From NCBI GenBank assembly GCA_963920705.1, contig OY987228.1:18546565-18610564 (forward strand): DNA of 64,000 bases. Direction: 5' to 3'. The notes below the pieces were generated by a model that saw nothing but the letters and a program-made list of their open reading frames with translations, made no database searches and was not told the origin of the DNA. The DNA comes from Odiellus spinosus (lineage: Eukaryota; Arthropoda; Arachnida; Opiliones; Phalangiidae). Of the stretch, positions 22,442 through 35,075 are shown piece by piece. The first letter of the stretch is position 1. Every line of letters begins with the position of its first letter. A program made the translations under genes and the position numbers.

Positions 22442-23369
22442 ATCATAATTATGTCCTTACATCTAGGTGATTAAGTCCCCCAGACCCCCGCGACATTATA
22501 ATCCATTTTTAGTAAAAATTGGGAGCTTTTTGAATCAACTCGTTGAAAATTAAGAAGCCCTAAAACGTATCTTGAGCGTTACCCGCATACCCCCGCGAAA
22601 AGCAGTCATCGGTAAGCATCGCTCCCCCCCCGTAGATCGCCGAAGTCAAAGATCGTAATCATCAATAAGGCACCCATCACTTACCCCTAAAAAAATCAAA
22701 TTTCTGAAACTCACCGAATTTGGGGGGACCAAAAGAGATTACATCCCAAATTCCTGATAGTTTAGACATCCTTTGCTCACGTATTACAAGGATTAACGAT
22801 ATTTTAAACGCGAATTAAACCGAATTTAATTTTAGTAAAACACCAGCGTACCGTTACTGTTAGGAGCCATATTACTCTAGACGGGGAAGAAGGGGGAGGC
22901 CCGAGGGGGGGGGGCGTAACGAGAGGGCATGACTGGAAATAAGCAAAAATATTCTAGAGTTGCATTATGAGTGGCAATTCGAACTAATAAAAATAAATAA
23001 ATATGCAAAATTATGAATAATTAAAACATTTTTAAGTGTTTTAAAGCTAAACTAAGGTTGAAAATAATTATAATAGTTTTAAAATTTAACCTGACTCACG
23101 TCAATTGTTATAAAATGTTTCAAGATTGATAAAAATTAATTGAAAACGAATATTAAACAAATAATTAGGGTACCCATGGAGTAATAACACTAATAGCTAT
23201 AGGAGTAAAAGGTATAAAAAGTTGTAATATTAAATTTAAATTAATTATTTTTGTAGTTTTTAAAGTGAGGCTAATAATAGACACTTTCACGAGAGACTCC
23301 TTGGATTCGAGGCTAAACGCTAAAAGGCTTAACTTATGAACAAACTTATCCTACCACGGCGACAATCTC
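22442..23369. other. No gene seen
   Basis: AT-rich sequence with a G-rich patch near 22890-22920. No ORF or inverted repeat was recognised. Confidence 0.5.
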
Positions 23370-23535
23370 TTCCGTTTTTGACTTTATTGAGAAATTTTTA
23401 ATTATACCGTTATTTGAAAATGAATAACCAGATAACCGAAAAAAGTGAAAAAATAAGAAAATATAGGAGAAAACCGTCAATTACAGGAATTTATAGGATG
23501 GCACTGAAAATATGGGAAGTCTGGTGAACCTGATA
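23370..23535 (+). repeat. Degraded Q-family fragment
   Basis: Aligns by eye to the right half of the element at 21422-21795: shared GATAACCGAAAAA, GTGAAAAAATA and ATATAGGAGAAAACC, ending GTCTGGTGAACCTG where the intact copy has GTCTGGTCACCCTG. No left end was identified. Confidence 0.65.
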
Positions 23536-23582
23536 ATATAATAAAATAATTTCTTCGGGAGTGTGAATGAAACTGTTACACC

Positions 23583-23786
23583 TCAAGAGGTAATCTTTCG
23601 CAAAAATAAAACTAAGAAAAGGACACAATTTAAAAATCGCTGAAGCAAAGACAAATAAACTCCACCATCCACCACGCGATTAAACAAACCCCGTAATTCT
23701 TTGACCCTGACACCTAAAGTTAAAAGACCTCCTGCGCAAACTACCCAACTATAGAAGGTTACACTCTGAATAGGCAGCACGCTCAA
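23583..23786 (-). other. Unremarkable short ORF between repeats
   Basis: A 67-codon minus-strand frame with Val/Leu-rich ends. There is no signal peptide or domain I can argue for. Listed only because it fills the gap between two repeats; probably not a gene. Confidence 0.1.
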
Positions 23787-23820
23787 ATCTTGGCTATCAG
23801 TTATATTCAGGTTCTGTTAA

Positions 23821-24415
23821 AAGGACCAGCAAACCTGTGGGTTCGAGAATTTTGAGTTGAAAGTGTTCAAATGATAGAAAATACCGTAGAAAATTGATAA
23901 AATATCAATTTTCGTCATAAATAATTTGTGTGATTTACGAAACAAAGATAAATTGTCATAATTTTGAAAAGCAACTCAATAGGCAATCACGGAACAGGAT
24001 TAGTCACATGACCTTAAAAAACTATCAAAAGGTCACTTAAACCAATTAATTTATAGATATTTAATTATAAATAAGCAATAACCATTATAAAATCACTTAC
24101 CGAAGCGAAAACGATATTATTCTAGCTTTTATCTATAAAACTCTTCACTTTTACACTCGAAAAGCTCCTTCTTTTTGATTTTTACGCTAAGCCTAATTTG
24201 GGACAAACTCCGTCCGAGCGTTGCCATGGCGATACACTCTGATGGCGCGAGCGTTGCCATGGTTACACTCTGATTGCGCGGGCGCCTCGAGCGCGCGAGA
24301 ATCTTTCATTGGCTTCAAACTCAGTTTTAACGGTGATTAGTCATTGAATTGCTTGGAAATTTAAATAGTTTTGAGATTTGTTTTTATTGATTTTGAGGTG
24401 TAAATATTAATGTTT
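23821..24415. mobile_element. Family K TTAA element carrying X-box words (K2)
   Basis: The left end AAGGACCAGCAAACCTG follows TTAA at 23817-23820 and matches the end of K1 (40516-41200). Much of the body aligns to K1 in inverse orientation (for example ATCACGGAACA, TACGCTAAGCCTAATTTG, GAATTGCTT). The right end is lost or diverged after about 24415. Two near-X-box words lie at 24220-24235 and 24253-24266 in a local tandem duplication of about 33 bp. Confidence 0.6.
24220..24266. promoter_or_regulatory. Tandem X-box-like sites
   Basis: GTTGCCATGGCGATAC and GTTGCCATGGTTAC resemble the RFX-factor X-box (GTNRCC...RGYAAC), with an imperfect right half in both. They sit in a 33-bp tandem duplication with GAGCGTTGCCATGG repeated. 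The related element K1 has an exact X-box at the corresponding place. Confidence 0.45.
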
Positions 24416-25030
24416 CGAACTAAGATGTGAAGATTTGTTTCAACTACTAAATTAAGTAGTTTTAGTAATTAACAAAACATCGTGTGTGGTTGCTATGGAA
24501 AGAGAATAGGCAGACACGCAAGTGGTTTTGTTAGTTCCTACTTTCACCACTGTTTGCCGTTAGAGGACGCTTATAAACCCCATGTTTAGTTATTTCTCTT
24601 TATCTATTAGTTAATAGTCTTAGTTGAAACTAAACAATGCCACGAGGATTCTCTACTACTCCGAATATTTAAGAATATTAATATATCTATGGTTTTCTGG
24701 TGGAAAGCCCAACATTTTACGTCCGAGGGTTTAACTCTAGGCGATTATAGGTAATATACAAGTACTAATAGAAGGTAAATCCGTATATCCCCGCCTAAAG
24801 AGCACAATGAACGGAAGTCACTCCATCACGCGACAGTAATTCGCGTCGCCGAATTCGGCCACCCATTTAACGATTACTTTTTCGCCTAAAAATGAGAAAT
24901 AACGCGGTTCAAGTGTTATAATAAGGAAGAAAAAAAATCCAAGGTTCGTCACCTCACTTATACTTTATTATTCTTATATCGAGAGTTAAAATTGAAAACC
25001 ACACCTTTTCCTATAATGCAGGGAACTTGG

Positions 25031-25064
<34 letters not shown>

Positions 25065-26990
25065 AGGGAGGGATGGAGGAGGTTTACGCCACCACAACAT
25101 GCCATTAGTAAAAACGTGAAACAACCAACGCTTTGGGACTTTTAACGTTTAATTTCCTGACTCGAAAAGTATTTGCGTTTATCGAGAATAAGTAGCCGAT
25201 AATTTAAGGGAACCCTTCATAGTGCAGACTGAATACCATGTTTAGTAATATAAACGCTTGAAATACACTGCTGGTGCAAGATTTGGGCTTTCGTCGTTAG
25301 GTGTAAAATTCGGCACACGATCTTTAGTACCACTGAAACACCTCTTTGACGATCTTCCATAAAAGGTCACAACCGAGACCCACTTTACGGTATAAATCGC
25401 TTTCAATATCTAGCGAACCATTTTACAGGAACTCCTGTCAAAGAATTATGAGAAACGTGTGCAACGCACCTTAGGATAAACATTAGGAGGGGGTAGTATT
25501 ACTTTTCTAATTGTTCGCGCCGGAACCTCTCGAGCTCCACCTAGCGGATAAAAAAATCCGTAAAGGAATAGGCGAAAAAGTCAAATCGACTTGACGGAAA
25601 AGAGCATCACTCCTAATTACAACTTCTATCGAGCGAGAGAGAGAGAGAGAAAAAATAGTCGGGCTCATTAGGGCCAGAATTTATTAGCGAGGAGGTTCAA
25701 TGGTCGTTTGGCGAAACACCGCCCCGTATATAAATAATGACGCTGCCTTTTGTCTATTAACCATTGTAAAAAGGAGAAATTTATGGTCCATTATTATTAA
25801 AGTTGGGACAAAACGCCGGGACACGAGCAAAATCGTTATTTATCGTGAGGATTTAATATCAGCTACGTCTGACCACGACAACGATGATGATCCTACGTTA
25901 TTAACGCTGCTATACCTATAACAGGCCTCCGCTATTCCACAATCCGGTAAAATAGTAATTAGGGGTACTAAATAGCGTGTTATTGGGTAATAAGAAAAGA
26001 CATCAGAAGAGTTATAGTTTCCCTCGAATAATTAAACAACAAAATTAAAATAAATAACTTCCAACTATAGATTTTAAATATTACTTTGAAATTAAAATAC
26101 TCTCTATATTACGTAAGGAAAATATTACAATATCATACCAATTTACTCGTTATACACTCGTAAACACCGAGAAAAATTACAAAGGGAGAACCAGACTTGA
26201 GAAAGAAGGTGATTTAAAAGAGGCAAAATCTGCTGTTAAACATAATTTATCGATATACGTCTGCTTTGGAAACCCCGAAAAAGTTTACAATTCAATACTA
26301 AATCTCACTGATTGACTGTAGCTTTCAATTTTCTTTGCTCGAAATTTGATTAAAATTAAATGGATATTTGATACTTAAAACATACCTCCGTAAAATTGAA
26401 AAAAATTGCCGAAAGTGGCAAAAAACTACACAACTGATTAGGTGTCAAAAATATCAATATTGCCAAAAATTTTAACGAACGACTGAAGAAGGGACCATGG
26501 TTCAAAACATCTCGTTTTAAAATAAAGTTTTCTTTAAATACCAAAGAACAAAACTTAAATAACTATTATTATGAAGTTATTTTACCCATTTATATAAGAC
26601 TCGAAATTGTTAAAAACAAATTAGTTATTGACTTCATTTCCCCTTTAACGAAAGAAAATTGACTTTCCACGGTAAAGGTGTCCGTTTTATCATTAAACAC
26701 GTCTGGTATTACTCTCCGTCTGTTTTCACGCGTGAACTTAATTGAAACGTGAAAAATTAAAGAGGATACATTGAAAACTCGTAAAAATTAACGCGACAAT
26801 TTTTGGACCTTACAGCGAAAAAACGAACTATCATCTATATGGAAGATTAAATATTTTACGCGCCACTAGTTTTGAAGGAAATATTATAATGGAATATTTA
26901 GATAATAAAAAAAATTATAGATAAAACGACTGGCTTAATGGAAGAGATAAAAGAGGATGTATGTGCTCTGTGTTTCGTGTTTTGTGTGTG
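24416..26990. other. AT-rich DNA, no gene seen; A31 tract inside
   Basis: Contains a run of 31 A (25031-25061) followed by GAGAGGGAGGG, and a GA microsatellite at about 25633-25650. The 73-codon ORF at 25700-25921 and the 62-codon ORF at 26356-26544 are unrecognised. No dispersed repeat was identified. Confidence 0.5.
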
Positions 26991-26994
26991 TGTG

Positions 26995-27103
26995 TAGCGC
27001 TTTTTGGGTGCCATCCCAGTCCTGTCACCTTGTTCGTGGACTGCGACACCATCTCGCCGGAAACGTAGACACGGCGTCCACGCAGTGATGGCCACGCTGC
27101 TGA
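26995..27103 (-). other. GC-rich islet: candidate small exon or SINE core
   Basis: About 110 bp of distinctly GC-richer sequence lies in AT-rich DNA. On the minus strand a 71-nt block (27099 down to 27029) is bounded by TTGTTATTTTATCAG upstream and AAG/GTGACA downstream, matching consensus splice sites, and one frame reads GRRVYVSGEMVSQSTNK with GC-ending codons. I do not recognise the peptide. On the plus strand the islet is also open from a TG-repeat/TAG boundary to TAA. A CA/TG microsatellite flanks it (26986-26997), a common feature of SINE tails, so a retroposon core is an alternative. Confidence 0.25.
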
Positions 27104-27201
27104 TAAAATAACAATTTCTCTCGAATATAAAAGATATAGATTTAAAAGTTTCACGATATCGCGTGTCGTTCGGAATCGCTCGACTACCTTCTTTCAAACG
27201 T

Positions 27202-27203
<2 letters not shown>

Positions 27204-27235
<32 letters not shown>
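27204..27235. repeat. Poly(A) tract, 32 bp
   Basis: Uninterrupted run of 32 A, followed by AAT units. Confidence 0.9.
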
Positions 27236-27237
<2 letters not shown>

Positions 27238-27245
27238 ATAATAAT

Positions 27246-27778
27246 AAAAAAATAGAAACGCTATAGGTTTTTGTAGTGTACGCGTAAACTAAATTACTGT
27301 ACTAGATTAAATATAGAGATCGTTCTTTATTGTATTAAATCATACGTTACACCGCGAGTTGTCGACTGGCGACTATGTGTTTGTAATACACAAGGTAAGC
27401 TAAAAAACATTATGTCTACTAGGTCTACTGATAAGATTTATACATGATAAAACTACTGATAACGATTGCATATACAACAGTTTTAAAACCAACGTTATTT
27501 GTTTCAGTCTCAAATACAAATACGAAACTTTAGGTATATACCATAAGTCTATGATTATAATATCCATAATAGCCTCATTTAATATTCAACATTAAATATA
27601 TCCCAATATATTCTGATAGCGTAGCTATCGACATCTAGTGACGTTTTTAAGAAACTCAGCCGCGATAGCCCTGTTGATGTTGGAGATAAAATGATCCTGA
27701 ATTTACCCTACGCTGAATTTCAAACTTAATCCAACTTCAGAAAACAAATTTAGGGCTAAAATGTCGCCTAAAACTTGT
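27246..27778. other. No gene seen
   Basis: AT-rich, without ORFs over 60 codons or recognised repeats. Confidence 0.5.
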
Positions 27779-28088
27779 GGAAATAGGCTTAGCTAGATTA
27801 ATGGAGATCCTGATTTCTTCCCGCTACAAGGTCTAGCGACCAATCGAATGCGATTGTAAGTCTCGTGGAGATCTCGCGTGAACGACGGCAATTTGGTCAT
27901 TGGTCGCTAGACCTTACACGGAGGCAATACAGGATCTCCATGAATCCCGCTAAGCCTATTTTCCGGGTAAGTTTTAAATTTATTTCTAGTTTAATATTTG
28001 TTTTGTAAAGTTTTTATGGGTGGATTAGACTTTTTTAAACGATAAGGAATTGACAAAAAATAACTTGTTATTAGGTTGCATTCTCCCT
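27779..28088. mobile_element. Family D MITE, left-truncated copy (D3)
   Basis: Carries the D centre (GGTCTAGCGACCAATCG, CGTGGAGATCTCGCGTGAAC) and the full right arm ending GGTTGCATTCTCCCT, then TTAA at 28089-28092. Most of the left arm is missing. The centre and right arm are very close to D1 (6056-6488). Confidence 0.8.
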
Positions 28089-28221
28089 TTAAGAATGTTT
28101 TCCAAAATTAACTGGGGATTGCCAAATTTTTATATTTTCACAGTCCAAATTAATTAAAAATAATTATTTTTCAGAGTATGTTATCATATTTTAATAGAGT
28201 TAGAAAACCAAAACCTCTGAA

Positions 28222-28388
28222 TAGAGATCGGGGTTTGGACAAAATAATCCACAACTATCAGTTAATCAGTTCATCATAAAAATAATCGGAAAATTACATT
28301 GGATTTATCATAGACTTTCCTCGAAAAATTTTAAGTTATGAATAAAGATAAAATAATCAGAAATTTCTTGTCCAAACCCCGATCTCTA
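28222..28388. mobile_element. hAT-type MITE (family F)
   Basis: 167 bp with ends TAGAGATCGGGGTTTGGACA and the exact inverse, about 21 bp. The target duplication CCTCTGAA is exact and 8 bp (28214-28221, 28389-28396). TAG...CTA ends with an 8-bp duplication are typical of hAT non-autonomous elements. Single copy in this window; AT-rich, non-coding interior. Confidence 0.85.
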
Positions 28389-28396
28389 CCTCTGAA

Positions 28397-29269
28397 ATTT
28401 TATAGATATCTATAAGTATTCAAGGTTCCTTCAAAATATAATATCGAGCAGGTGCATTAATAAAATGGTCATCCGCTTTAAATACATTGGCACCTTTCCA
28501 CACGTCCCCTTAATTTTCTTATTAAAAACACGATGTCCGTGTGAAATTAGAAAATTGTTATAAAACTTTCATAATCGACAGCACGCAACACTTCATTAAA
28601 ATCATGATTTACGAGCTATTCTGACAGTTTAATGAGGACGAGAGGATGAGAGAAAAAAAAAAAGGCGTTTTTACCTATTATATAGCTTTTTCTAATTAGA
28701 AATCTAAGGCCAATTTATATTTGTCAAATAAAAAGAAGCTTTAAAAGCCCGGATAACTTTCATAATCATAAAATATGTTCCTTGTTACATTAACGAGAAA
28801 AAAATAATTATATAATCTTTATGAAAGAAGCTATATAAAAAAAAAAAAGAAGGGATATTTATTATGGTTATAAATAAAGAAAAATTCCATCTTAATATTT
28901 GAATTTCTATAAAATTGCCCTGAAGTATATAATGAATGAAATATAATTTTAATTGTTTTTTTTTAAAGTGAGGATGGCATAGATTCTTCAATATTAGAAA
29001 TGGAATAGATAGAGCTCTCTGTGATAGCTTAAAAATAAAACCAACTATTCCAAAACTGGTTCAGTAATAAGAAAGATATTAACTTTCATGGTTTCGTTTT
29101 ACTATTGAGAATCTATTATGTCCAAAACTTCAAGATTCGTCTTCTTAAAGGGGGTTTCCCAAAGTAACTCGCGCCGGTTTCAGAGAAAATTTTGTTAGGC
29201 GTAGTGGCAGGAATGTCAAATTTTAGCATCTACCTTAAGCCAGAGCTCTAATCTTCCTTTAAGAGGCTC
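28397..29269. other. No gene seen
   Basis: AT-rich sequence with a 68-codon Phe/Ile-rich minus-strand frame (28785-28991) typical of chance AT-rich ORFs. Confidence 0.5.
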
Positions 29270-29529
29270 TAAATGGGCTTAGATGGATTCATAGAGATAT
29301 CCTGAACTAGCTATCATGGAGATCCTGCATTTACCATATAAGAGCCATCAATATCATTGGTCGCTAGTCCTTAAGTGATCTCCACGAATCCAGCTAAGCC
29401 TATTTTGATGGTACGTTTTAAATTTATTTCTAGATTAATATTTGTTTCTAAAAAAATTTTACAGTTGGATTAGGCTTATTTAAACAACAAGAAATCGATA
29501 AAAAGTTGTTTTTGGGCTGCATTCTACCT
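29270..29529. mobile_element. Family D MITE, degraded copy (D4)
   Basis: Recognisable by TGGGCTTAGATGGATTCATAG, CATTGGTCGCTAG, TTTAAATTTATTTCTAG and GGCTGCATTCTACCT, then TTAA (29530-29533). Left end deleted, centre shortened, many substitutions: an old copy. Confidence 0.7.
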
Positions 29530-29533
29530 TTAA

Positions 29534-31447
29534 CAGCTCACCGCTAAGAGACGCGTGATAGATATGTTCTAAATTATGAATTTATGATTAGTAGGATTTA
29601 AATAATCACTATGATACATTTCTTAGGGCACAGGCATACTGAACGTTCTGGGTGATATAGATTTTAAGAGTATTTGTCCAAGCGTATCCCGTACAGCCCA
29701 CTTATTATCCGTTAAGCTCTCTGGAGAAAAATCTTCGAAAAAGTCAGAAAAGTATATAAATAGGGGGGCAAGGGATATAGATAGAGAGATAGAAAGATAG
29801 CTCAGACACACGGAGGAGTAAAAGACTTCATTAAATACGAAACACGTGCTCGCTTTTTCAAAACCGAGTGCCAAAATAAAGAGAATGAGCGACCAAGCAA
29901 AACGTCGAGTCCCAAAAACTGTCGCCCTTACAATGGAAATTAAACGAGAGGGTGTTAACTCGAACATCAAAAAAAAGTTCGTATCTTTTGTGTAAACCGG
30001 TTTTTATTTATTCAGCGAGGTAACTCCCCGATCTAATCATTTCGTGACCGGAGGGCCGGTGTGGGGGAGAACTTGGATTAAGATTCTATTTGGATATACG
30101 AAGAAGAGATTTATTATCTGGTTAATATCCGAGGGGGTGCACGCTGCTAGCGTAGTTGAGATTCATTGGCGAGTAAAATATTTAGACACTATTATTCATT
30201 CATAATCAGATGATGGAAATTTTATAAAGATAGTACACAAGCATAATTCTCTTCAATAACGAAACACTTAGAACCGAGTTTTATCCCTGCTGAAATTTAG
30301 AACGATTGTAATTTTCTGATTGGATCTCCTACTGATATTATCAATAAAACAAAAGGCAGGAAGATATATTTGGAGGACAAATTTTGGACACAATTTGAGA
30401 ACAAAACACTTTGCTCTTTTTTGATCTTAAAGCGATTATTCCCGTTTGTAGAGCCCCCTTTAAAGTTTGCTTAGCAGACGACGTTGGTACAGCCCAAATC
30501 GCTTAGAGGCAAAAAGGGAGGATTTTCTAACAATTTAATTTTTGACCGATGCATTCAATAATAAGGGAAACTTTGAACACGATTGTATTTTTTGGAGAGC
30601 ACAACTAGATGTGAAGTTTGCGAAGAATTATAATTAAAAATGTTACGAAGATGAAGCACTTTTGCAGGGGCAGAATTGATATGCTCCTTTGTTTTCAACC
30701 TGGTCACAATTAAAAATAACTTGTACTAAAACATAGGTCATAAATTGTCGCTATTTAAATTTTGTGCATGCTATCGCGCCATCCCGGGCGGAAAACTTAA
30801 ATATTAATGAGATAATTGTCCGGAAATTACACTGAAGTTTCCCTACATATACTCGCTCAAAGTAGATTGGTCTCGAGAGCCTTAAACTGACACGAAATTG
30901 TAGCTAAGTAAATTACTATAGACGTAAAATAGCTAGCCTGGAGTTTGGTTGAAAGCTATAATTCGGTACATTAGCAACACCTATTCTTCTTTCTGTGCCC
31001 CTTTGATAATTGGAGACCGATCTATCAAGCAACAATCCAATAACAAAAGGATTACCATATAAACACTAGCTCCTCTTTCGCACTTCATGGGAAAGGAATA
31101 AACTACGCTTGAACAAAAAAGGTATTAGCGTGCGCTTTCGTAACATTTCGCTGCATGGCAATGGCCAAGTTAGTGGAGTGACCCTTACGAGCTATATCGC
31201 GTGACTCCGAACAAAAAAAAACAAAAAAAAACGAAGGGTGTGAGAGAAAGAGAAATCCACGAAGGTTTGGAAACACGAATAAACGTATGGTTGAATCAAC
31301 TTTCAGCGAACTAAAGATTAAACACGAGATTAATACAAGACGAACCGAAAACGGATTGATTTACTTAATTCAGCTCGCCACGCGCGTTTCGAATTTGAAA
31401 CCACGCAGTTTCAACAAAATGTATTCTAATTATTCCATCAGAAACTC
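29534..31447. other. No gene seen; unrecognised 115-codon ORF
   Basis: The minus-strand ORF at 29623-29970 has hydrophobic and Ser-rich runs (partly from an ATAG/GATA-like simple repeat at 29775-29800) and no domain I know. The rest is low-copy AT-rich DNA. A 16-bp word TTAGCAGACGACGTTG near 30471 is shared with the MITE at 50248-50451. Confidence 0.4.
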
Positions 31448-31556
31448 AACTAATATCACCCCTATCAGCCTCGAGTGATTTGGACTCTTCCTCGACATTT
31501 TGAGTCAGGAGAAAGGGAAAGGTCAATTTAGGCGGGCCGCGCTTGCCTATCGTCTT
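31448..31556 (+). repeat. Dispersed repeat I, copy 2
   Basis: Shares CTCGAGTGATTTGGACTC, ATTTTGAGTCAGGAGA and GGCGGGCCGCGCTTGCC with the copy at 7684. The word CCTTTGCTGATAG further downstream (about 31667-31679) recurs at the edge of copy 3 (53503-53515), suggesting the full unit reaches there. Confidence 0.6.
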
Positions 31557-32393
31557 CCCCCCAACTTCGGAATTTCTCCAAAGAGTAGCGCTTCCGATTT
31601 CACTATTTACACCGACTGCTGCCGCTAGAGTGTCTCGAATCAGAATTTGCCGGTACATTTCCCTAAGCCTTTGCTGATAGCGCAACTAGATTTTGGGGCT
31701 GCTAAAACATTAACGATTTTTCGAATTTAAAAAATCTAAACAGAGATTAAAAAATTTATACTCTACATTTGCAATGTAATATAGCAACGCTAGCACGATG
31801 TATATATTACAGAATATCCCACCTTGAGTTGACCGCGAGTGCAAGGCTAGGTTACTTGTTATTTGAATGATATTATGATAAGTGGAGCCTAGTTTCACGC
31901 GTACTGCCAATAAGAAATGTAATAAATTCGACATTGCTTCGTATAAATTGTATATTAAACTATAAACAAACGGATTAACATTTATTTTCTCTCTTTCTAA
32001 CCGATTTATAGGAAATAAATTGTATTTAAAATTTTATACGCCGTAGAATCAATTTAAAATATAATTTAAATCCGGACTTGTAACCTTTTTGCCAAACAAA
32101 ATCCGGTATTGGGATATGTATGGGCTGAAATTTTGCGAGGTATAATTTAAAACAGAAGAGGGGGAGATTTAAAAAAAGAAGTATCTACGCGTGAGGTCTT
32201 TGGTGCACGAGTTTGCATCGTTTATGAAAACATACTTTTTCGCATCGAAAAAACACGCATTTTTATATAGCTACCACAAGGGTCAAGATATGTGTCCGTT
32301 TTAAAGATTAACTTATATCTTAAACAGTCGCGTAAAACCGCGTAGACGACGCCTATTAAAATTATGTTTCTCGCGACTCTGTTTTAAAGGGAG
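31557..32393. other. No gene seen
   Basis: ORFs of 74-79 codons on the minus strand (31446-31685, 31710-31934) are unrecognised; the first overlaps repeat I. Confidence 0.45.
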
Positions 32394-32425
32394 AGTGAAG
32401 CTACATAAATGATTTTTTTATCGAA
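32394..32425 (+). repeat. Solo TTAA-type terminus
   Basis: TTAA (32394-32397) followed by AGGGAGAGTGAAG matches the AGGGAG ends of the TTAA families, especially that at 57494-57596. No partner end was found nearby, so it may be a remnant. Confidence 0.3.
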
Positions 32426-34732
32426 CCTACGTTGCTGCTAATTTAGAAATGAAATCAATATAAAATGTCGAACCCTAAAATGATCGAAGACACGCGACGA
32501 AACGCTAAAGAAACGGGATCATGAGCACTGAGTAGTAGCTTTTTAATTGGCTAGAATATAACTCTATCAGATCGGAGCTCAAAACGATGGTTGATCTTGA
32601 GGAAGAACGAATTTTAAATAATGTTTTGTTGTTATTAAACTCTTTTGGATGGTGGGTCGTAAGAAATCCAAAGATTTCGTTAAGGCATATTGCGCTCTAT
32701 TTTATTCAAACTCCATTTAAGTCAAATATGGGTCGTCTTTTTATTGGTAGAAAGAGTTGTTACCAAAATCTAAAACTTTTAATTTTTGGTAATATACAGA
32801 AACACTTCCTGAATTTTTAATTTAGTAAAAAATCCCATCTTTAGCAGTGCTGCATTAAAGGTTTCGGGGTTCCTCTATATCATGGAGGATGGGATCCCCT
32901 AAAATATGGGGCCCCAGCCTGGACCTATTGGGTCCATACGCTAATATGGCCCTGATCTTAAGTACTAGAATTTCTAAAATGTTGGAATTCATTACCACTT
33001 TGATAATAAGCAATACGTGATTATTTCGACATCTTTAGTTTTATAGGGTGTATATAATACTTAATGGCCTCTAGTCAAATTTTATTGGTAAAATTTGTCC
33101 CGAATTTCAATCGATGCCCCCCTCGTTAAATCGGCCCAACATTTTTGTCTTCGGGGTATAAAAATTACAGCAAAATTATATCCACAATTCGTAACAGGGA
33201 AGGGCGACGCTACGTAGGGTGTTAGGTGAAATTAAGCTAGTTAATGAGGCCAATAATAAATTTGTTATATAAAAGTGGATATTAGACAAGGTGTCAAATA
33301 TTAAGTTCTTGGAAAAAAAAATGATCATTAAAGTTTTACTTAATCTTCCAATATATATATATTTTTTTTCAGGGTTCACCTATAGCACATCATCATCACA
33401 CGAGAATTTGGTTGCAAATAACATAGTTAAAATCATAATGGTCATAATATGAATTGATGTCGTCAGAAAGCGATAAAAAATTTAAAAGTGCACCCACAAA
33501 AATCCTCGGGAAATATAATAATTTTTTTTATATTATTTTAAGGTACTGGTAAAAAATTCCAGAGAAAAAATTTATTCTAAACATATTTTAAAATTCTGAG
33601 ATTCTGTAAGAAAATTCTTTCACATCACTCAAATACATATTTTAGCTTTTCTCAGGACCATGAAAAGTTTGAGACGAATTTAATGTTTGCGTACATAAAT
33701 TATTGTCAAATCATCGAGACAATCAAAGAAAATTTTGATTGATATGAAAATTATGCGCATCTAAAATCAGCTCCACGAAAAGAATTTATTTAAAGGATAT
33801 ACGTCACGCGAAACCAAATAAATTTCTTCGAAAAATATTAAAATAGGTGTAATATTGTCAAATAAAATGCCTATATAATTTTTTTAAATCATATTAATTT
33901 AATATTAAGTGAGTTTCTAAATACCTTCGACAGATGGCGAGATCGAGATCGTTCTAATATGTAAATAATAAGTCTTTATCTGATTGGTTAAATTTTACCT
34001 CAATAAAACACAAACCCAATCTTTATAAATTTTAAAGAAAATGAATCCGATAAAAAAAAAAAAATCCACAGTTAATTCCGAAAAATATAACAAAAATTGT
34101 AGTTGCAATTTTAAGTCCTATTTTCCCTTTATTTTGAACTATTTTTCTTAAACAGAATCTCTCATCCGTGTATTTTAAAACACTCGACCAATTCAATGGT
34201 CGAGGTCTAACGCGAGAAGAGAAACATTCATTAATGTAATTTTTATGGCGCCAATTATTTATAATTTAAATTACCAGCGTACTTAAAATTGAGGTAAATG
34301 TATAACCCATCGCGTCATCCATCAACTTCTATATAGAATGACACATTGAAGAAATAAGGCGAGCTGCGTGCTAGAGTTCAAACTTGTCAACAAAATAACG
34401 AGTTTTGATTTATCACTTTTACGGATCAGCGAACGTAATCGCGTTTCGAATTAACTAATTTTAAATTAAGTCGATAGATTACAATCTCAAGTTTCGTCTC
34501 AAGAAACACACTCGGTACTTAATAACGACACAAATTTACTTGTCATCGCGTAAAATGTTTGTAGAGCGATGATTGAGATTGACAAGCGTCATTATTTTCA
34601 ACGGGTTATCGGGTTATTATCATCAATTTTATCGAGAATTAATTTAATTCTGATTCAGAAAGAATTACATTCGTATATTGTACGGTCGTAAGTAGGTTCA
34701 ATTTTAACCCTTCACTCTTGTCTAAAGATTCC
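32426..34732. other. AT-rich DNA, no gene seen
   Basis: A 77-codon ORF at 32587-32820 begins MVDLEEERILNNVLLLLNSF and lacks a domain I recognise. A-runs and TA-runs are present. No MITE was recognised. Confidence 0.45.
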
Positions 34733-34739
34733 CCATGTG

Positions 34740-35075
34740 CAGAAGCCGATGAAACCCTCCTTTGAAGTCTATTACTCCCGGGTCTTGTCTACCCCTCTCT
34801 GTATGGGTTATTCTCAAAAGGCGCGATTCGTACGCCTCCTAACGGTAGATGTTTTCGGAGCGGGAGTTCGTCGAGCGAATATCTCTAGCAGCCTTGGAGT
34901 TCGTCCAAAAACGTCGTCGTTTGTGGAGAGAGAGAATTTCCAATTTTCCGTGGACCGGGGGGATGAAGTAGGACCCCTTCTAACTCGTAAAATTGGGAAT
35001 TTTACCCATACAGAGAGGAGCGCTATATGGAACATTGGAGTAGTAGACTTCAAAGGAGGGTTTCATCGGCTTCTG
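34740..35075 (-). mobile_element. Family A MITE, copy A3
   Basis: 336 bp, inverted relative to A1. Exact 7-bp duplication CCATGTG (34733-34739, 35076-35082). Both terminal and subterminal inverted repeats are intact. A 117-codon plus-strand ORF crosses the whole copy; it reads the same antisense frame seen in other copies and is not conserved as protein. Confidence 0.93.

Noticed and set aside
21987-22448. 153-codon ORF encoding a KIYHLKT repeat protein
   Set aside because: Entirely explained by a 21-bp minisatellite whose unit is a multiple of three; no homology or gene context.
26898-27197. 99-codon minus-strand ORF as a full gene
   Set aside because: It runs through AT-rich sequence and a CA microsatellite; only the central GC-rich 71-nt block looks exon-like and is reported separately.
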